64,000 nucleotides of DNA from Williamsia sp. 1135. GTDB lineage: Bacteria > Actinomycetota > Actinomycetes > Mycobacteriales > Mycobacteriaceae. The DNA is taken from the NCBI RefSeq assembly GCF_002095395.1, contig NZ_MJEI01000090.1:1-64000 (forward strand), given 5' to 3'. Below the pieces are notes generated by a model that saw nothing but the letters and a program-made list of their open reading frames with translations, had not been told where the DNA came from and did no database searches. The translations under genes were made by a program, and so were the position numbers. Below are positions 9,492 through 20,119 of the stretch, in pieces (positions within the stretch are counted from its first letter, which is position 1; each line of letters starts with the position of its first letter).

Positions 9492-11926
9492 GCGTTCTCC
9501 GTCCGATCCACTCGACTGATCCGGACCGGTTGTCCGACAGCGGGCCCGAGGTCTCGGTAAACAGCGCTCCCGGGCGAGTTGAGAGGCACCCACACCACTC
9601 GATCGGGTAGGTGGGTCACCTCGAGGGGCAGCGTGATCGAACCCCGGTCCGTGCTGACCGTCACGAGTTCGTCGTCTGTCACCCCGTTTTCGGCGGCAGT
9701 CTCGGGTGAGAGCCTGATCACCGGTCGGTGGGCGGTGCCGGCCAGGTGCGGTTCTCCGTCCTGCAGGCGCCCCGCGTCGAGCAACATGCGCCAACCCGTC
9801 AGGATTGCTTCGCCTGCGTGCGCCACAGGCGGTGTGGCGGACGGTGTCGCCGTGGTCCCGGACAAGGTGTCCCGCAGCGAAGGTCCGCCGGGGAAGTCAC
9901 CGTCCCATGGGCCGAGTCGGGCGAGTTCGTCGCGGGAGTCCTCGGCGGTAGGCAACCCGAGGACGTGGCCCATCTGGCGGGCGAGGGCGTCGAGGACTCG
10001 CTGGTCGGGCATGGCGCCGTCGCTGGGCAGCGCGGCGTCGAACGAGCGTGGCCTCCCCTCCCAGTCGACGAAGGTGCCGCTCTTGCGTACCACCGCCGAC
10101 ACCGGCAGCACGACGTCGGCGCGGTCGGTCACCGCGCTCTCCCGCAATTCCAGGCTGACCACGAACGGCGCGGCGACGACTGCCGCGAGGGCGGCCACCG
10201 GGTCGGGGAGGTCGGAGATGTCCACGCCACCGATGACAAGTGCTCCGAGAGCGCCTGAGGCCGCCTGCGCCAAGATCTCGTCGGTACCCAGTCCGGCCTC
10301 GGCCGGTGGTTCGGTTCCCCAGATCCGGGCGACCTGCCTGCGGGCTTCCGGGTCTACGACGGGACGGCCACCGGGCAGCAGGTTCCCCAGAGCGCCCACC
10401 TCGAGCGCTCCACGCTCTCCGGCGCGGCGTGGCACCCAGCCGATACGCGCACCCGTCGAGATGGCCAACGCCGCAGCAGCACTCAACGCCCCGGGCGAGG
10501 TGGCGAGTCGTTCCCCCGCCAGGATGACTGCGCCTGGCTGCCGGAGTAGTTCGGAGTCGCGGAGTTGTTCGAGCGCGGTGCGTTCCGTTCCGGGAATCGC
10601 CTGGATGAGACCACCGGACAGCTTCTGCAGACCTTTGCTCGCATGCGTCGCGATGGACACCACGGTCAGCCCGCCTTTGCGGACCGCCTTGCGCAAACGC
10701 AGGAAGATGATCGGTGATTCCTCTTCGGGCTCGAATCCGGCCAGGAGTACAGCCGGTGCCTTCTCGAGGTCGCCGTAGGTCAGGTTCATGGGGCGGCCCG
10801 CGATGTGGGTGGCCAAGAAGCCGGCTTCTTCCGCCGAGTGCGCGCGACTGCGGAAGTCGATGTTGTTGGTGCCCAGTGCTGTTCGGGTGAACTTCGCGTA
10901 GGCGTAGGCATCCTCGGCGGTGGCTCTGCCGCCCACCAGGACTCCGGCCCGGCCGTGTGCCGCCGTCAGCCCGGTGGCCGCGATGGCCAGCGCGGCGGAC
11001 CACGACGCCGCCTCCAGGTTGCCGTCGGCGCCCCGGATCAGCGGGGTGGTGATCCGGTCACGCGCTGTTTCGTAGGTGAACGCCCACCGGCCCTTGTCGC
11101 AGTTCCATTCCTCGTTGACCTCGGGATCGTCACCGGCCAGCCGCCGCAGCACTTTTCCTCGCCGATGATCGGTGCGCTGCGCGCATCCGCTTGCACAGTG
11201 CTCGCACACACTCGGGGTGGAGACCAGGTCGAACGGCCGGGCCCGGAAACGGTAGGCCGCGCCGGTCAGTGCGCCGACCGGACAGATCTGCACGGTGTTT
11301 CCGGAGAAGTACGATTCGAATGGTTCGTCCTCGGCGATCCCGACCTGCTGCTGGGCGCCGCGCTCGAGGAGGTCGATGAACGGATCTCCGGCGACCTGCT
11401 CGGAGAAGCGGGTGCATCGCGCACACAGGACGCAGCGCTCGCGGTCGAGCAGCACCTCCGACGACAGCGGGATCGGTTTGGGGAAGGTACGTTTGACGCC
11501 TTCGAACCGGGATTCGGTGCGGCCTGCGGACATCGCCTGATTCTGGAGGGGACACTCGCCGCCCTTGTCGCAGACAGGGCAGTCCAGCGGATGGTTGATC
11601 AACAGCAGTTCCATCACGCCGCGCTGAGCCTTCTCGGCGCTCTCGGAGGTGAGCTGGGTCTTGACCACCATCCCTTCGCTCACCGTGGTGGTGCAGGAGG
11701 CGAGCGGTTTGCGCTGGCCTTCGACCTCGACCAGGCACTGCCGGCAAGCGCCCACCGGTTCGAGAAGGGGGTGGTCGCAGAATCGTGGGATCTGCACCCC
11801 GATGAGTTCGGCGGCGCGGATCACCAAGGTGCCTTTGGGTACCTGGAGCTGGGCCCCGTCGATGGTGATGGACACGAGGTCGGCAGGGGCCGTGGTATCG
11901 GGGGTCGAGTTGCTGGTCACCGTCAT
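9488..11926 (-). CDS. nuoG: NADH-quinone oxidoreductase subunit G (iron-sulfur)
   Basis: This 812-residue peripheral-arm subunit carries several clusters. An N-terminal [2Fe-2S] domain shows FCDHP and [10 protein letters not shown], the N5-type His/Cys site shows [16 protein letters not shown]4 shows CVLCARC, and an extra N7-type site shows CEHCASGC with a further Cys at [10 protein letters not shown] molybdopterin-oxidoreductase-like domain fills the rest. The start ATG at 11926 overlaps the nuoF stop; the longer upstream frame lies inside nuoF and is not coding. Confidence 0.96.
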   Translation of the reverse strand: MTVTSNSTPDTTAPADLVSITIDGAQLQVPKGTLVIRAAELIGVQIPRFCDHPLLEPVGACRQCLVEVEGQRKPLASCTTTVSEGMVVKTQLTSESAEKAQRGVMELLLINHPLDCPVCDKGGECPLQNQAMSAGRTESRFEGVKRTFPKPIPLSSEVLLDRERCVLCARCTRFSEQVAGDPFIDLLERGAQQQVGIAEDEPFESYFSGNTVQICPVGALTGAAYRFRARPFDLVSTPSVCEHCASGCAQRTDHRRGKVLRRLAGDDPEVNEEWNCDKGRWAFTYETARDRITTPLIRGADGNLEAASWSAALAIAATGLTAAHGRAGVLVGGRATAEDAYAYAKFTRTALGTNNIDFRSRAHSAEEAGFLATHIAGRPMNLTYGDLEKAPAVLLAGFEPEEESPIIFLRLRKAVRKGGLTVVSIATHASKGLQKLSGGLIQAIPGTERTALEQLRDSELLRQPGAVILAGERLATSPGALSAAAALAISTGARIGWVPRRAGERGALEVGALGNLLPGGRPVVDPEARRQVARIWGTEPPAEAGLGTDEILAQAASGALGALVIGGVDISDLPDPVAALAAVVAAPFVVSLELRESAVTDRADVVLPVSAVVRKSGTFVDWEGRPRSFDAALPSDGAMPDQRVLDALARQMGHVLGLPTAEDSRDELARLGPWDGDFPGGPSLRDTLSGTTATPSATPPVAHAGEAILTGWRMLLDAGRLQDGEPHLAGTAHRPVIRLSPETAAENGVTDDELVTVSTDRGSITLPLEVTHLPDRVVWVPLNSPGSAVYRDLGPAVGQPVRISRVDRTENA

Positions 11927-13224
11927 GGCGCGCCCACTTTCTCGAACAGGGTTGATCGGGCGGGATCGAAGGGACAGCCCCGGCCGTCCGCGTGCTCGAT
12001 GAATTCGTTGCGGAAGTACTTGAGAGACGACATGATCGGGCTCGCCGCACCGTCGCCCAACGCGCAGAATGATTTGCCGAGGATGCTGTCTGCGATGTCG
12101 AGTAGCTTCTGCAGATCGTCGGCTGTCCCGGTGCCTTTCTCCAGACCCTGCAGGATCTGCACCAGCCAGTAGGTACCCTCCCGGCACGGCGTGCACTTGC
12201 CGCAGGATTCGTGCGCGTAGAACTCGGTCCAGCGCAGGACGGCCCGGACCACGCAGGTCGTCTCATCGAAGATCTGTAATGCCTTGGTACCCAGCATGGA
12301 TCCGGAAGCACCGACGCCCTCGTAATCGAGGGTGACGTCGAGGTGCTCCGCGGTGAAGATCGGCGTCGACGAGCCGCCGGGAGTCCAGAACTTGAGCTCA
12401 TGACCGCCCCGCACGCCGCCGGCGTAATCGAGGAGCTCACGCAGGGTGATGCCCAGCGGTGCTTCGTATTGCCCCGGTGTGGTGACGTGCCCGGAGAGCG
12501 AGTAGAGGGTGAAGCCGGGTGACTTCTCGGTCCCCATGCTCTGGAACCAGTCGTTGCCGTGCAGGATGATCGGCGGCACACTCGCGATCGACTCGACGTT
12601 GTTGACCACGGTGGGGCTGGCGTACAGGCCGGCGACCGCGGGGAACGGCGGACGCAGGCGAGGTTGCCCGCGCCTGCCTTCCAGCGAATCGAGCAGCGCC
12701 GTCTCCTCACCGCAGATGTAGGCCCCGGCGCCTGCGTGTACGACAATGTCGAGGTCGAAACCCGCACCGAGGATGTCGGTGCCGAGCAGGCCTGCCTCAT
12801 GGGCTTCCGCCACGGCGGTCTGCAGCCTGCGCAGTACCGGAATCACCTCTCCTCGTACGTAGATGAACGCCTTGGCCGCGCGGATCGCGTACGCGGCGAT
12901 GATGATTCCTTCGATCAGTACGTGTGGGGTCGCCAACAGCAACGGCATGTCCTTGCATGTGCCGGGCTCTGATTCGTCGGCGTTGACCACCAGATAGTGC
13001 GGCTTACCGTCACCTTGTGGGATGAATGACCACTTCATCCCGGTGGGGAAGCCTGCGCCGCCGCGGCCACGCAGGCCGGATGCCTTGACTCCCGCGATGA
13101 GGGCGTCGGGATCCATGTCGAGGGCCAGGCGCAGGGCCGCATAGCCGTCGTGGCGGCGATAGTTGTCGAGGGTCCACGACTCGGCTTCGTCCCAGTAGCG
13201 CGACAGCACAGGCGACAGTGACAT
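11923..13224 (-). CDS. nuoF: NADH-quinone oxidoreductase subunit F (FMN, NADH-binding)
   Basis: The 433-residue subunit binds NADH, FMN and cluster N3 and is the electron entry point of complex I. The nucleotide motif [16 protein letters not shown], the FMN segment [12 protein letters not shown], the second Gly-rich motif [15 protein letters not shown] and the N3 ligands [12 protein letters not shown] are all present. The ATG follows the nuoE stop codon by one base. Confidence 0.97.
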   Translation of the reverse strand: MSLSPVLSRYWDEAESWTLDNYRRHDGYAALRLALDMDPDALIAGVKASGLRGRGGAGFPTGMKWSFIPQGDGKPHYLVVNADESEPGTCKDMPLLLATPHVLIEGIIIAAYAIRAAKAFIYVRGEVIPVLRRLQTAVAEAHEAGLLGTDILGAGFDLDIVVHAGAGAYICGEETALLDSLEGRRGQPRLRPPFPAVAGLYASPTVVNNVESIASVPPIILHGNDWFQSMGTEKSPGFTLYSLSGHVTTPGQYEAPLGITLRELLDYAGGVRGGHELKFWTPGGSSTPIFTAEHLDVTLDYEGVGASGSMLGTKALQIFDETTCVVRAVLRWTEFYAHESCGKCTPCREGTYWLVQILQGLEKGTGTADDLQKLLDIADSILGKSFCALGDGAASPIMSSLKYFRNEFIEHADGRGCPFDPARSTLFEKVGAP

Positions 13225-13225
13225 G

Positions 13226-14080
13226 TCAGACTCCCTCGCCGGGCGGTGTGGTCTCCGACGATCCGGATCGCGGAGGTGCGGTTGTATCCGGTGCGGGCGC
13301 AGGTTTGTCGGCCGTCGTCTCCGCAGCGACCTGTTGGTCGTCCGGGCCAGTGGCGTCGCCCGAGGCGTTCGCCGAAGGTGCCTCCATGTCGAGCGCGCGC
13401 GCGATCCGCAGGCCCGCCAGTGTCGCATCGCCGGGTGCGGCGGCGTCCGAGGCGCCGGGACGGGTGTCCGGGAAACCGGCCAAGATCCGCGCGGTCTCAC
13501 GGAAGGTACACAGCGGGGCACCGCGAGTGGGTGTCACCTGCTCGCCGCTGCGCAGCGCGTCCACCAGGTCACGACCGGAGCGGGGCGTCTGATTGTCGAA
13601 GAACTCCCAGTTGACCATCACCACCGGTGCGTAGTCGCAGGCAGCGTTGCACTCGATGTGCTCGAGGGTGATGGTGCCGTCCGCAGTCGTGCCGCCGGGC
13701 CCGATGTCGAGGTACTCGCTCAGGTCGGCCAGGATCTCGTCGCCGCCCATGACCGCGCACAGCGTGTTGGTGCACACCCCGACCAGGTAGTCGCCGGTCT
13801 CCCGGCGCCGGTACATCGAATAGAACGTGGAGACCGCGGTGACCTCGGCCGGGGTGAGGCCGAGTTGGTCTGCGCAGAAGCCGATCCCTGTCGGGGTGAT
13901 GAACCCGTCCTCGCTCTGGACCAGATGCAGAAGCGGGAGCAGCGCAGACCGCGGACTCGGGTAGCGCGCGATGATCTCCGCGGCGTCGGTCTCGAGCCGA
14001 GCGAGGACATCGCCTGGGTAGGTACGAGTTGTGGTGACGTGGTGTGCCGCGAAGTCGATGAACACCGGTTCTGCAGTCAT
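13226..14080 (-). CDS. nuoE: NADH-quinone oxidoreductase subunit E ([2Fe-2S])
   Basis: The first 175 or so residues form the thioredoxin-like N1a subunit of complex I, with ligands in CTNTLC and [10 protein letters not shown]. The protein is 284 residues, longer than the 160-250 usual for the family, because of an acidic, Pro- and Ala-rich C-terminal tail that looks disordered and contains repeated short runs of Thr, Pro and Asp. The ATG at 14080 overlaps the nuoD stop as ATGA. It pairs with NuoF and NuoG in the NADH dehydrogenase module. Confidence 0.95.
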   Translation of the reverse strand: MTAEPVFIDFAAHHVTTTRTYPGDVLARLETDAAEIIARYPSPRSALLPLLHLVQSEDGFITPTGIGFCADQLGLTPAEVTAVSTFYSMYRRRETGDYLVGVCTNTLCAVMGGDEILADLSEYLDIGPGGTTADGTITLEHIECNAACDYAPVVMVNWEFFDNQTPRSGRDLVDALRSGEQVTPTRGAPLCTFRETARILAGFPDTRPGASDAAAPGDATLAGLRIARALDMEAPSANASGDATGPDDQQVAAETTADKPAPAPDTTAPPRSGSSETTPPGEGV

Positions 14081-15402
14081 CGGTCGACGCCTCCCATCAC
14101 CGGGTCGATACCGGCGACCGCAGCGATGACGTCCGAGATCATCCCGCCCTCGCACATCGCCGCCACCGCCTGCAGATTCGTGAACGACGGGTCGCGGAAG
14201 TGGACCCGATACGGCCGGGTGCCACCGTCGCTGACCATGTGCACCCCGAGCTCGCCCCGCGGCGACTCGACGGCGACATAGACCTGTCCCGGTGGGACAC
14301 GCATGCCCTCGGTGACGAGCTTGAAGTGATGGATGAGACCTTCCATGGATGAGCCCATGATGTTGGATATGTGTTCGGGTGAGTTGCCGAGTCCGTCCGC
14401 ACCGACGGTGAGATCGGCGGGCCAGGCAATCTTTTGGTCCGCCACCATGATCGGGCCCGGCCGCAGCCGATCGAGGCACTGCTCGACGATCTTCAGCGAC
14501 TCCTTCATCTCTTTGATACGGATCTGGTAGCGGCCGTACGAGTCACACGCGGTGTCGGTGATTACGTCGAACTCGTAGTTCTCGTAGCCGCAGTACGGGG
14601 ATGACCGGCGTAGATCGTGAGGCAGTCCGGTGGCCCGCAGAATGGGGCCGGTGATTCCCAGCGCCATACAACCGGTGAGGTCGAGATACCCGATTCCCTG
14701 CGTGCGGGCTTTCCAGATGTAGTTCTCGCTCAACAGGTCCTCGACGTCACGCAGTCGACCCGGCATCACCTTGAGCAGGTCACGGATCTTCTCCACCGCA
14801 CCGTCGGGTAGATCCTGGGCCAGGCCACCGGGGCGAATGAATGCGTGGTTCATCCGCAGACCGGTGATCATCTCGAAGACGTCGAGGATCAGTTCCCGCT
14901 CCCGGAACCCGAACAGCATCGCGGTCACCGCGCCGAGTTCCATACCGCCGGTGGCCAGTGCGACCAGATGTGAGGAGACCCGGTTGAGTTCCATCAACAT
15001 CACGCGGATGACGTTGACCCGCTCAGGGATGGCGTCGGTGATGTCGAGCAGCTTTTCCACACCCAGGCAGTACGCGGTCTCGTTGAAGAACGGGGACAGG
15101 TAGTCCATGCGCGTCACGAACGTGACGCCCTGGGTCCAGTTCCGGAACTCCAGATTCTTTTCGATTCCCGTGTGCAGGTACCCGATTCCGCATCTTGCCT
15201 CGGTGACGGTCTCACCGTCGAGGACCAGGATCAGCCGGAGCACTCCGTGTGTGGACGGGTGCTGCGGCCCCATGTTGACCACGATGCGTTCTTCTCCGGC
15301 CTCGGCGGCGGCGCTTGCCACCTCGTCCCAGTCCTGCCCGGACGCACTGTAGAGGCTCCCGTCAGGTTCGGTGTAGCTGTCCTGTTCGACGTGCTCGCTC
15401 AT
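14077..15402 (-). CDS. nuoD: NADH-quinone oxidoreductase subunit D
   Basis: The 441-residue peripheral subunit, related to [NiFe]-hydrogenase large subunits, builds the quinone site with NuoB. Conserved stretches [12 protein letters not shown] (with the quinone-contacting His) and [10 protein letters not shown] are present. The short acidic N-terminal extension before residue 38 is common in actinobacteria. The ATG shares one base with the nuoC stop codon (TGATG). Confidence 0.97.
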   Translation of the reverse strand: MSEHVEQDSYTEPDGSLYSASGQDWDEVASAAAEAGEERIVVNMGPQHPSTHGVLRLILVLDGETVTEARCGIGYLHTGIEKNLEFRNWTQGVTFVTRMDYLSPFFNETAYCLGVEKLLDITDAIPERVNVIRVMLMELNRVSSHLVALATGGMELGAVTAMLFGFRERELILDVFEMITGLRMNHAFIRPGGLAQDLPDGAVEKIRDLLKVMPGRLRDVEDLLSENYIWKARTQGIGYLDLTGCMALGITGPILRATGLPHDLRRSSPYCGYENYEFDVITDTACDSYGRYQIRIKEMKESLKIVEQCLDRLRPGPIMVADQKIAWPADLTVGADGLGNSPEHISNIMGSSMEGLIHHFKLVTEGMRVPPGQVYVAVESPRGELGVHMVSDGGTRPYRVHFRDPSFTNLQAVAAMCEGGMISDVIAAVAGIDPVMGGVDR

Positions 15403-16103
15403 CAGTTGTACGACCTCCGCTGATCGGGCGGTGCGATACGAGCGCCCTTGAACTCGACCGGGATACCGCCGAGGGGGTAGTCCTTGCGTTGGGGATGCCC
15501 CTCCCAGTCGTCGGGCATCTCGATCCTGGTCAGCGACGGATGGCCGTCGAAGATGATCCCGAAGAAGTCGTACGTCTCCCGTTCGTGCCAGTCGCAGGTG
15601 GGATAGATGTCATACAGCGATGGGATGTGAGGATCGCTGTCGGGCACGGCGACTTCCAGCCGGACCCGCCGGTTGTGGGTGATCGACAACAGGGGGTACG
15701 TCGCGTGGAGCTCACGGCCGGTCTCGTCCGGGTAGTGCACACCGCTGACGCCCAGGCTCAGTTCGAATCTCAGTGCGGGGTCGTCTCGCAGGACCGAGGC
15801 GACCACCGGAAGGTGCTGCGCGCGCATGTGCAGCGTCAGTTCGTCCCGAAAGACCACGACCTTCTCCAATGCTTCCTCAGCGCCCGGATTCCCCTCGGAC
15901 GACAACGCCTCGGTCAGCAGATCGACGACCTCGTCGAAGTAGCCCCCGTAGGGCCGTGGTGTGCTGCCGGGCAGCGAGACGGGGCGGATCAGGCGGCCGT
16001 AACCCGAGGTGTCGCCGCTGCCGCGGACCCCGAACAGTCCGCGCCGGATCCCAATGACCTCGCGGTCGCCCTCGCGGTCGTTGTCGGTGTCACCGGACGT
16101 CAT
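15402..16103 (-). CDS. nuoC: NADH-quinone oxidoreductase subunit C
   Basis: The 233-residue peripheral subunit contains the 30-kDa subunit signature [20 protein letters not shown] followed by the usual [15 protein letters not shown] end. It is a structural subunit that contacts NuoD. The first 30 residues are acidic and probably flexible. The ATG at 16103 overlaps the nuoB stop as ATGA. Confidence 0.96.
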   Translation of the reverse strand: MTSGDTDNDREGDREVIGIRRGLFGVRGSGDTSGYGRLIRPVSLPGSTPRPYGGYFDEVVDLLTEALSSEGNPGAEEALEKVVVFRDELTLHMRAQHLPVVASVLRDDPALRFELSLGVSGVHYPDETGRELHATYPLLSITHNRRVRLEVAVPDSDPHIPSLYDIYPTCDWHERETYDFFGIIFDGHPSLTRIEMPDDWEGHPQRKDYPLGGIPVEFKGARIAPPDQRRSYN

Positions 16104-16654
16104 CGCAGTAGGCCCTTCATCTCGATGGTCGGCGTCGCCGACATCGCGGCCTGCTCGGCGGCTGCGATCGCCGCTTCGCGGTCGACGCCGAGCGGCATCT
16201 CCCCGATCTTCTCGTGGAGCTTGAGAATTGCGTGCAGCAACATCTCCGGCCGGGGCGGGCAACCCGGGAGATAGATGTCGACCGGCACGACGTGATCGAC
16301 GCCCTGGACGATGGCGTAGTTGTTGAATATCCCGCCAGAGGATGCGCAGACGCCCATGGCCAGAACCCATTTCGGCTCGGCCATCTGGTCATATATCTGG
16401 CGTAGCACCGGGGCCATCTTCTGGCTGACCCGGCCCGCGACGATCATCAGATCGGCCTGCCTGGGGGAAGCGCGGAAGGCCTCCATCCCGAAGCGGGCGA
16501 TGTCGAAACGACCGCCACTGGTGGCCATCATCTCGATGGCGCAGCAGGCCAACCCGAACGTCGCCGGCCACAACGAGCCTTTCCGCATGTACCCGGCCAG
16601 TCCCTCGACAGTGCTCAGGAGGAATCCGCTCGGTAGCTTTTCTTCCAGACCCAT
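16100..16654 (-). CDS. nuoB: NADH-quinone oxidoreductase subunit B (cluster N2)
   Basis: The 184-residue subunit holds N2, the [4Fe-4S] cluster that reduces quinone. The tandem-cysteine motif ACCAIEMM, the [19 protein letters not shown] segment and the final ligand in LPGCPPRPE are present. The start is the ATG at 16654; the longer open frame upstream runs antiparallel to nuoA's reading frame choice and is not coding. It lies 35 bases after nuoA, the largest gap within the operon. Confidence 0.97.
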   Translation of the reverse strand: MGLEEKLPSGFLLSTVEGLAGYMRKGSLWPATFGLACCAIEMMATSGGRFDIARFGMEAFRASPRQADLMIVAGRVSQKMAPVLRQIYDQMAEPKWVLAMGVCASSGGIFNNYAIVQGVDHVVPVDIYLPGCPPRPEMLLHAILKLHEKIGEMPLGVDREAAIAAAEQAAMSATPTIEMKGLLR

Positions 16655-16689
16655 GATGGTCACTCTTTCCGAAACTGCTTGGTGTGCGG

Positions 16690-17085
16690 TCAATCCCAGC
16701 TGAGGCCGCCACGCCTCCACTCGTAGGCATACGCCACGGAGACGTTGAAGATGAACAGCGCCACGGCGATGAGGCCGAAGATTCCGAGTGAGTCGAAGTA
16801 CACGGCCCAGGGGTAGAGGAACACGATCTCGATGTCGAAGATGATGAACAACATGGCGGTCAGGTAATACTTGACCGGGATGCGCTGGCCGGTGCCGCTG
16901 GCCGCGAGGTTTCCAGAGCCCAAGCCGCCCAGTGGATTTGGAACGGGCTCGATGCCGCACTCGTATGCTTCGAGTTTGGCTCGGTTGTATCGGCGTGGAC
17001 CGACCAGATTCGCGAGCATGGCCGACACTACGGCGAAGGCGACCGCGATCGCGCCGAGAACGAGGATGGGGACGTAGAGATTCAT
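16690..17085 (-). CDS. nuoA: NADH-quinone oxidoreductase subunit A
   Basis: This is the first gene of the operon, a 131-residue three-helix membrane subunit of complex I. The conserved [14 protein letters not shown] loop and the [16 protein letters not shown] helix are clear. The ATG is preceded by AAAGGAGG eleven bases upstream, the strongest ribosome binding site of the operon. A CRP-like palindrome lies about 100 bases upstream. Confidence 0.96.
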   Translation of the reverse strand: MNLYVPILVLGAIAVAFAVVSAMLANLVGPRRYNRAKLEAYECGIEPVPNPLGGLGSGNLAASGTGQRIPVKYYLTAMLFIIFDIEIVFLYPWAVYFDSLGIFGLIAVALFIFNVSVAYAYEWRRGGLSWD

Positions 17086-17347
17086 CGGTGCGGGGTCCTC
17101 CTTTCGCGCAGACGGCGGGCGGAGATGTGGTCGGGCGATCGGGCGGACGAATCAGAGCGTCCGGTCGCGGTGACCACTCAGGGCTGTGTGTGATCTGAAA
17201 CACACACTACCGGCGGCCCCGCCGTCGCCGTCGGCGATCTGAGGGCTGCGGACGGTGCCGATTTGTAATTGCAGTTATCTGTTTTGCTCATAAATGACGG
17301 CTGCGGGCGCGGATCGCTGTAACACCAAATCAGGGTGTGGCAGCGGA
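17086..17347 (-). promoter_or_regulatory. nuo operon upstream region
   Basis: This 262-base gap separates the response regulator from nuoA, both on the minus strand. It contains the nuoA ribosome binding site, a CRP-like palindrome at 17189-17204 and an AT-rich stretch around 17262-17300 that could hold a promoter. I could not place -10 and -35 boxes with confidence. Confidence 0.5.
17189..17204. promoter_or_regulatory. CRP/GlxR-like operator upstream of nuoA
   Basis: The sequence TGTGA-TCTGAA-ACACA is a near-perfect match to the TGTGA-N6-TCACA consensus bound by CRP in mycobacteria and GlxR in corynebacteria, with one mismatch in the right half. Flanking bases extend the dyad (GTGTGTGA and ACACACAC). 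It lies about 100 bases upstream of the nuoA start. Confidence 0.55.
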
Positions 17348-17767
17348 TTACGGGGTGGGTGCGAAGATCCCGACGACCGCGGCGGTGAGCCGGAAGGGAT
17401 CGATCGGCCGCGGCACCACGGCTTCGGCCTGCGACCACCTCGCCAACCAGCGGTCTTCTGGGCGACCGGTCAGGACCAGGACGGGTGGGCACCGGTCGAT
17501 CTCGTCCTTGAGCTGTTTGGCGATGCCCAGACCCCCGGCGGGCGCTGCCTCGCCGTCGAGGATCACCAGATCGATCGCCCCCGCATCCATCTCGCGGAGT
17601 ACGCCGGGTGCCGTGGCGACCTCGACGTAGACGAAGGGAGCCAGACCTGACGGCGGATGGTCCCCGAGCGCGGCGATGACCTGCCGACGAACACTCGCGT
17701 CATCGCTGTAGACGAGGACGCGCGTGGCATCGAGGCGATTGGTGGCGCGTACCGGGGCGTCGGTCAC
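17348..17767 (-). CDS. Response-regulator receiver-like protein (Rv3143-like)
   Basis: The 139-residue protein is a stand-alone receiver domain with no output domain. It has the acidic pair in YSDDASVRR, the phospho-acceptor aspartate in DLVILDGEAAP and the switch threonine in VLVLTGRPED. The usual lysine before the cis-proline is arginine (VVPRPIDP). M. tuberculosis Rv3143 is a similar response regulator close to nuoA, so the link to complex I appears conserved; the function is not known to me. The altered lysine suggests it may not be switched by ordinary phosphorylation. Confidence 0.75.
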   Translation of the reverse strand: MTDAPVRATNRLDATRVLVYSDDASVRRQVIAALGDHPPSGLAPFVYVEVATAPGVLREMDAGAIDLVILDGEAAPAGGLGIAKQLKDEIDRCPPVLVLTGRPEDRWLARWSQAEAVVPRPIDPFRLTAAVVGIFAPTP

Positions 17768-17809
17768 CTCGCCGATGCTACTCGTCCGGCAGTGGGCGGC
17801 ACGTCGCGT

Positions 17810-19969
17810 TCAGGATTTGACCAGTGATGAATCGTCCGGACTCGTCGGGCCGTCCGGGAGTTCCGCATCCTCCTCGGGGCCTGCGGGTTTGGCCTTGTTC
17901 GCGGGCCACCAGAACGCACTGCGTTGCAGCACCGACAATCCGGGTACCAGCATCGGCGCCATCACCAGCGACGCCAGCAGGACCCCGATCGCCACACCGG
18001 CACCGAGTTCCCGGAGGTTGTCCAGACCGGTGAGCACGAGGGAGGCGAAGGTCAACGCGAGAATCGTGCCGGACGCGGCAACGGTGGGGCCGTCGTTGGC
18101 GATGGCGATCTCCGCGGCCTTCTGCGGCGAGTGCCCGTTCTGGAATTCTTCGCGTAATCGTTCGGCGAGCAAGATGTTGTAGTCCGTCCCGATCGCGATG
18201 ACGAAGAGGTAGAGCACGATCGGCGTCGAGAAGTCGATCCCTACGAGGCCGCCGCCATGCAGGAAGACGATCACCAATGCCCCGAGCGTTGCCGCAAACG
18301 TGAGACCGACACAGACGAGCAGATTGAGCGGCGCGAGCAGCGACATCAACAGCAGTCCCAGGATCAACCCGACGATCACGAACGCCACCGGGAAGACGAG
18401 TCGGGTGTCAGAGCCGAGTTGGGATCGAACGTCGACCAGTGTCGATGTCTGTCCGCCGACCTCGACCTCTGCGTCGGGGATCGAACTGTGTGCGGTGTCG
18501 CGAACGGGCCCCTCGACGGTGTCGAGGGCATCGGTGGTGTACGGCCCCTCGGTGAGGATCACGTTCACCAGCGCAGCGGTACCGTCGGTGCTGAGTTTGG
18601 GCGGTTGCACCGACGCGACACCGGGAACTTTACTCAGATTTGTTGTGAGTGTTGTCAATTCATCAGCAGGCACGGGTCCAGGCGTCTTCACATAGACCTG
18701 GGTCGGGCTGAGTGCACCGGGTGGCAGAGAATCGGAGAGCGTGTTGAAGGCCTGCTGCGACGGGGTGTCGGAAGGCATCTCCTCGAGTGTGTCGTAGGTG
18801 GCCTTGTAGCCGGAACTGAACACCGCCAACACGATGAGGCCACCGATGATGGTGGTCACCACGACCGCGGGGCGCCTCCCGACGAACCGGCCGATGGGAC
18901 CGAACGGCGAGCGTTTCGGCTCATTGCCCGGACCGAGCGGCCAGAAGAGATGCTTACCGAGGACGGTGAAGATGGCCGGGATCAGGGTCAGGGCGGTGAT
19001 CAGCATGAGAGCAACCGCGATGATCAGTCCGGGCGCAAGGGAACTCAGCGAGCCGAGCTTCGCCAGGAACAGCGCGGAGAAGGCGCCGATCACCGTCAGT
19101 GCGGAGGAGGCGACGACCCGGCCGACCACCCTGGTCGACAGCGCGATGGCATGGGTCGGATTGTCGCCCTGTCTCAGCTCTTCTCGATATCGGAACAGCA
19201 GGAAGACGATGTAGTCGGTGCCCACGCCGAACAACACGACCACGAGGATGGCGTCCAGAGAGGTACTCACCTCGAAGTCGAAAAGACCTGCGGCCATGGC
19301 GGTCACACCTTGAACCGCGGTGAACACGAGTCCGATGATGACGATGGGCAAGATCGCGATGATCGGGCTACGGAACACCAGTCCCAGCGTCAGCAAGATG
19401 ACGATGACGGTGGCGATCGTGATGACGTTCTCGGCGTTGTCATACGCGGTGTTGCTGTCGACGAGGATGGCGGCGTTGCCGGTCAGGCCCGCCTGTAGGT
19501 CGGTTCCTTCCAGCGCCTTGTCGGCATCGTCACGGACCAGCGGCACGGCATCGTCCACCGCATCGTCTCCGGGTTGTCCGGCGAACGACACCTGCAGAGC
19601 GGCGACCTTGCCGTCGGGTGAGAACGACTGCGGGCTGCCGAGGACGCTGACGACGCCTGGGATCTTTTCGTTCTGCAGGGTGGTGGCCAGATTGAGCGCG
19701 GCCTGCTGATCGTCGGGTGACATCGGGGCGCCGTCGGTCCGGGAGACCACCAACGATCCCGTTGCTCCGGCGGTCGCGGGGAAGTACTCGTTCCCGATGT
19801 TCTGTGCCTTGATCGACTCGAACGACGTCGGCAGGAAGTTCTGTTGGTTGCCGGTCGTGTGGTCCTCGAGGTTGGGCGAGAAGATGACGATTGCGAGTGC
19901 CACGACTATCCACCCGGCGATGACACGCCAGGGATGGCCGACCACGACTCGCGCTATGAATGCGAACAT
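17810..19969 (-). CDS. MMPL/RND-family membrane transporter
   Basis: The protein of about 719 residues has the duplicated RND layout: helix 1, a large extracytoplasmic loop, five helices, then the same pattern again. The proton-relay motifs GTDYIVFLLFRYRE and IGTDYNILLAERLREE typical of MMPL proteins are both present. Such proteins export lipids or lipopeptides and are common in mycolic-acid bacteria. I placed the start at the ATG at 19969 (MFAFIARVVVGHPWR), the usual family N-terminus; an in-frame GTG/ATG start up to 20041 would add about 24 polar residues. The substrate is not predictable. Confidence 0.85.
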   Translation of the reverse strand: MFAFIARVVVGHPWRVIAGWIVVALAIVIFSPNLEDHTTGNQQNFLPTSFESIKAQNIGNEYFPATAGATGSLVVSRTDGAPMSPDDQQAALNLATTLQNEKIPGVVSVLGSPQSFSPDGKVAALQVSFAGQPGDDAVDDAVPLVRDDADKALEGTDLQAGLTGNAAILVDSNTAYDNAENVITIATVIVILLTLGLVFRSPIIAILPIVIIGLVFTAVQGVTAMAAGLFDFEVSTSLDAILVVVLFGVGTDYIVFLLFRYREELRQGDNPTHAIALSTRVVGRVVASSALTVIGAFSALFLAKLGSLSSLAPGLIIAVALMLITALTLIPAIFTVLGKHLFWPLGPGNEPKRSPFGPIGRFVGRRPAVVVTTIIGGLIVLAVFSSGYKATYDTLEEMPSDTPSQQAFNTLSDSLPPGALSPTQVYVKTPGPVPADELTTLTTNLSKVPGVASVQPPKLSTDGTAALVNVILTEGPYTTDALDTVEGPVRDTAHSSIPDAEVEVGGQTSTLVDVRSQLGSDTRLVFPVAFVIVGLILGLLLMSLLAPLNLLVCVGLTFAATLGALVIVFLHGGGLVGIDFSTPIVLYLFVIAIGTDYNILLAERLREEFQNGHSPQKAAEIAIANDGPTVAASGTILALTFASLVLTGLDNLRELGAGVAIGVLLASLVMAPMLVPGLSVLQRSAFWWPANKAKPAGPEEDAELPDGPTSPDDSSLVKS

Positions 19970-20119
19970 TTTCTCGATTCCATTCGAAAGCACCGGCCTG
20001 AACTTGCCTTTTGTCGACTCTTGCCGACCTGAGCTGCGCAATTTTAACGCGAAACAATTTCGGACGTGCGATGTCTCGGCATACGAGTGCTTCCACTCGG
20101 AGCCGATGCGGTGCCCTTT

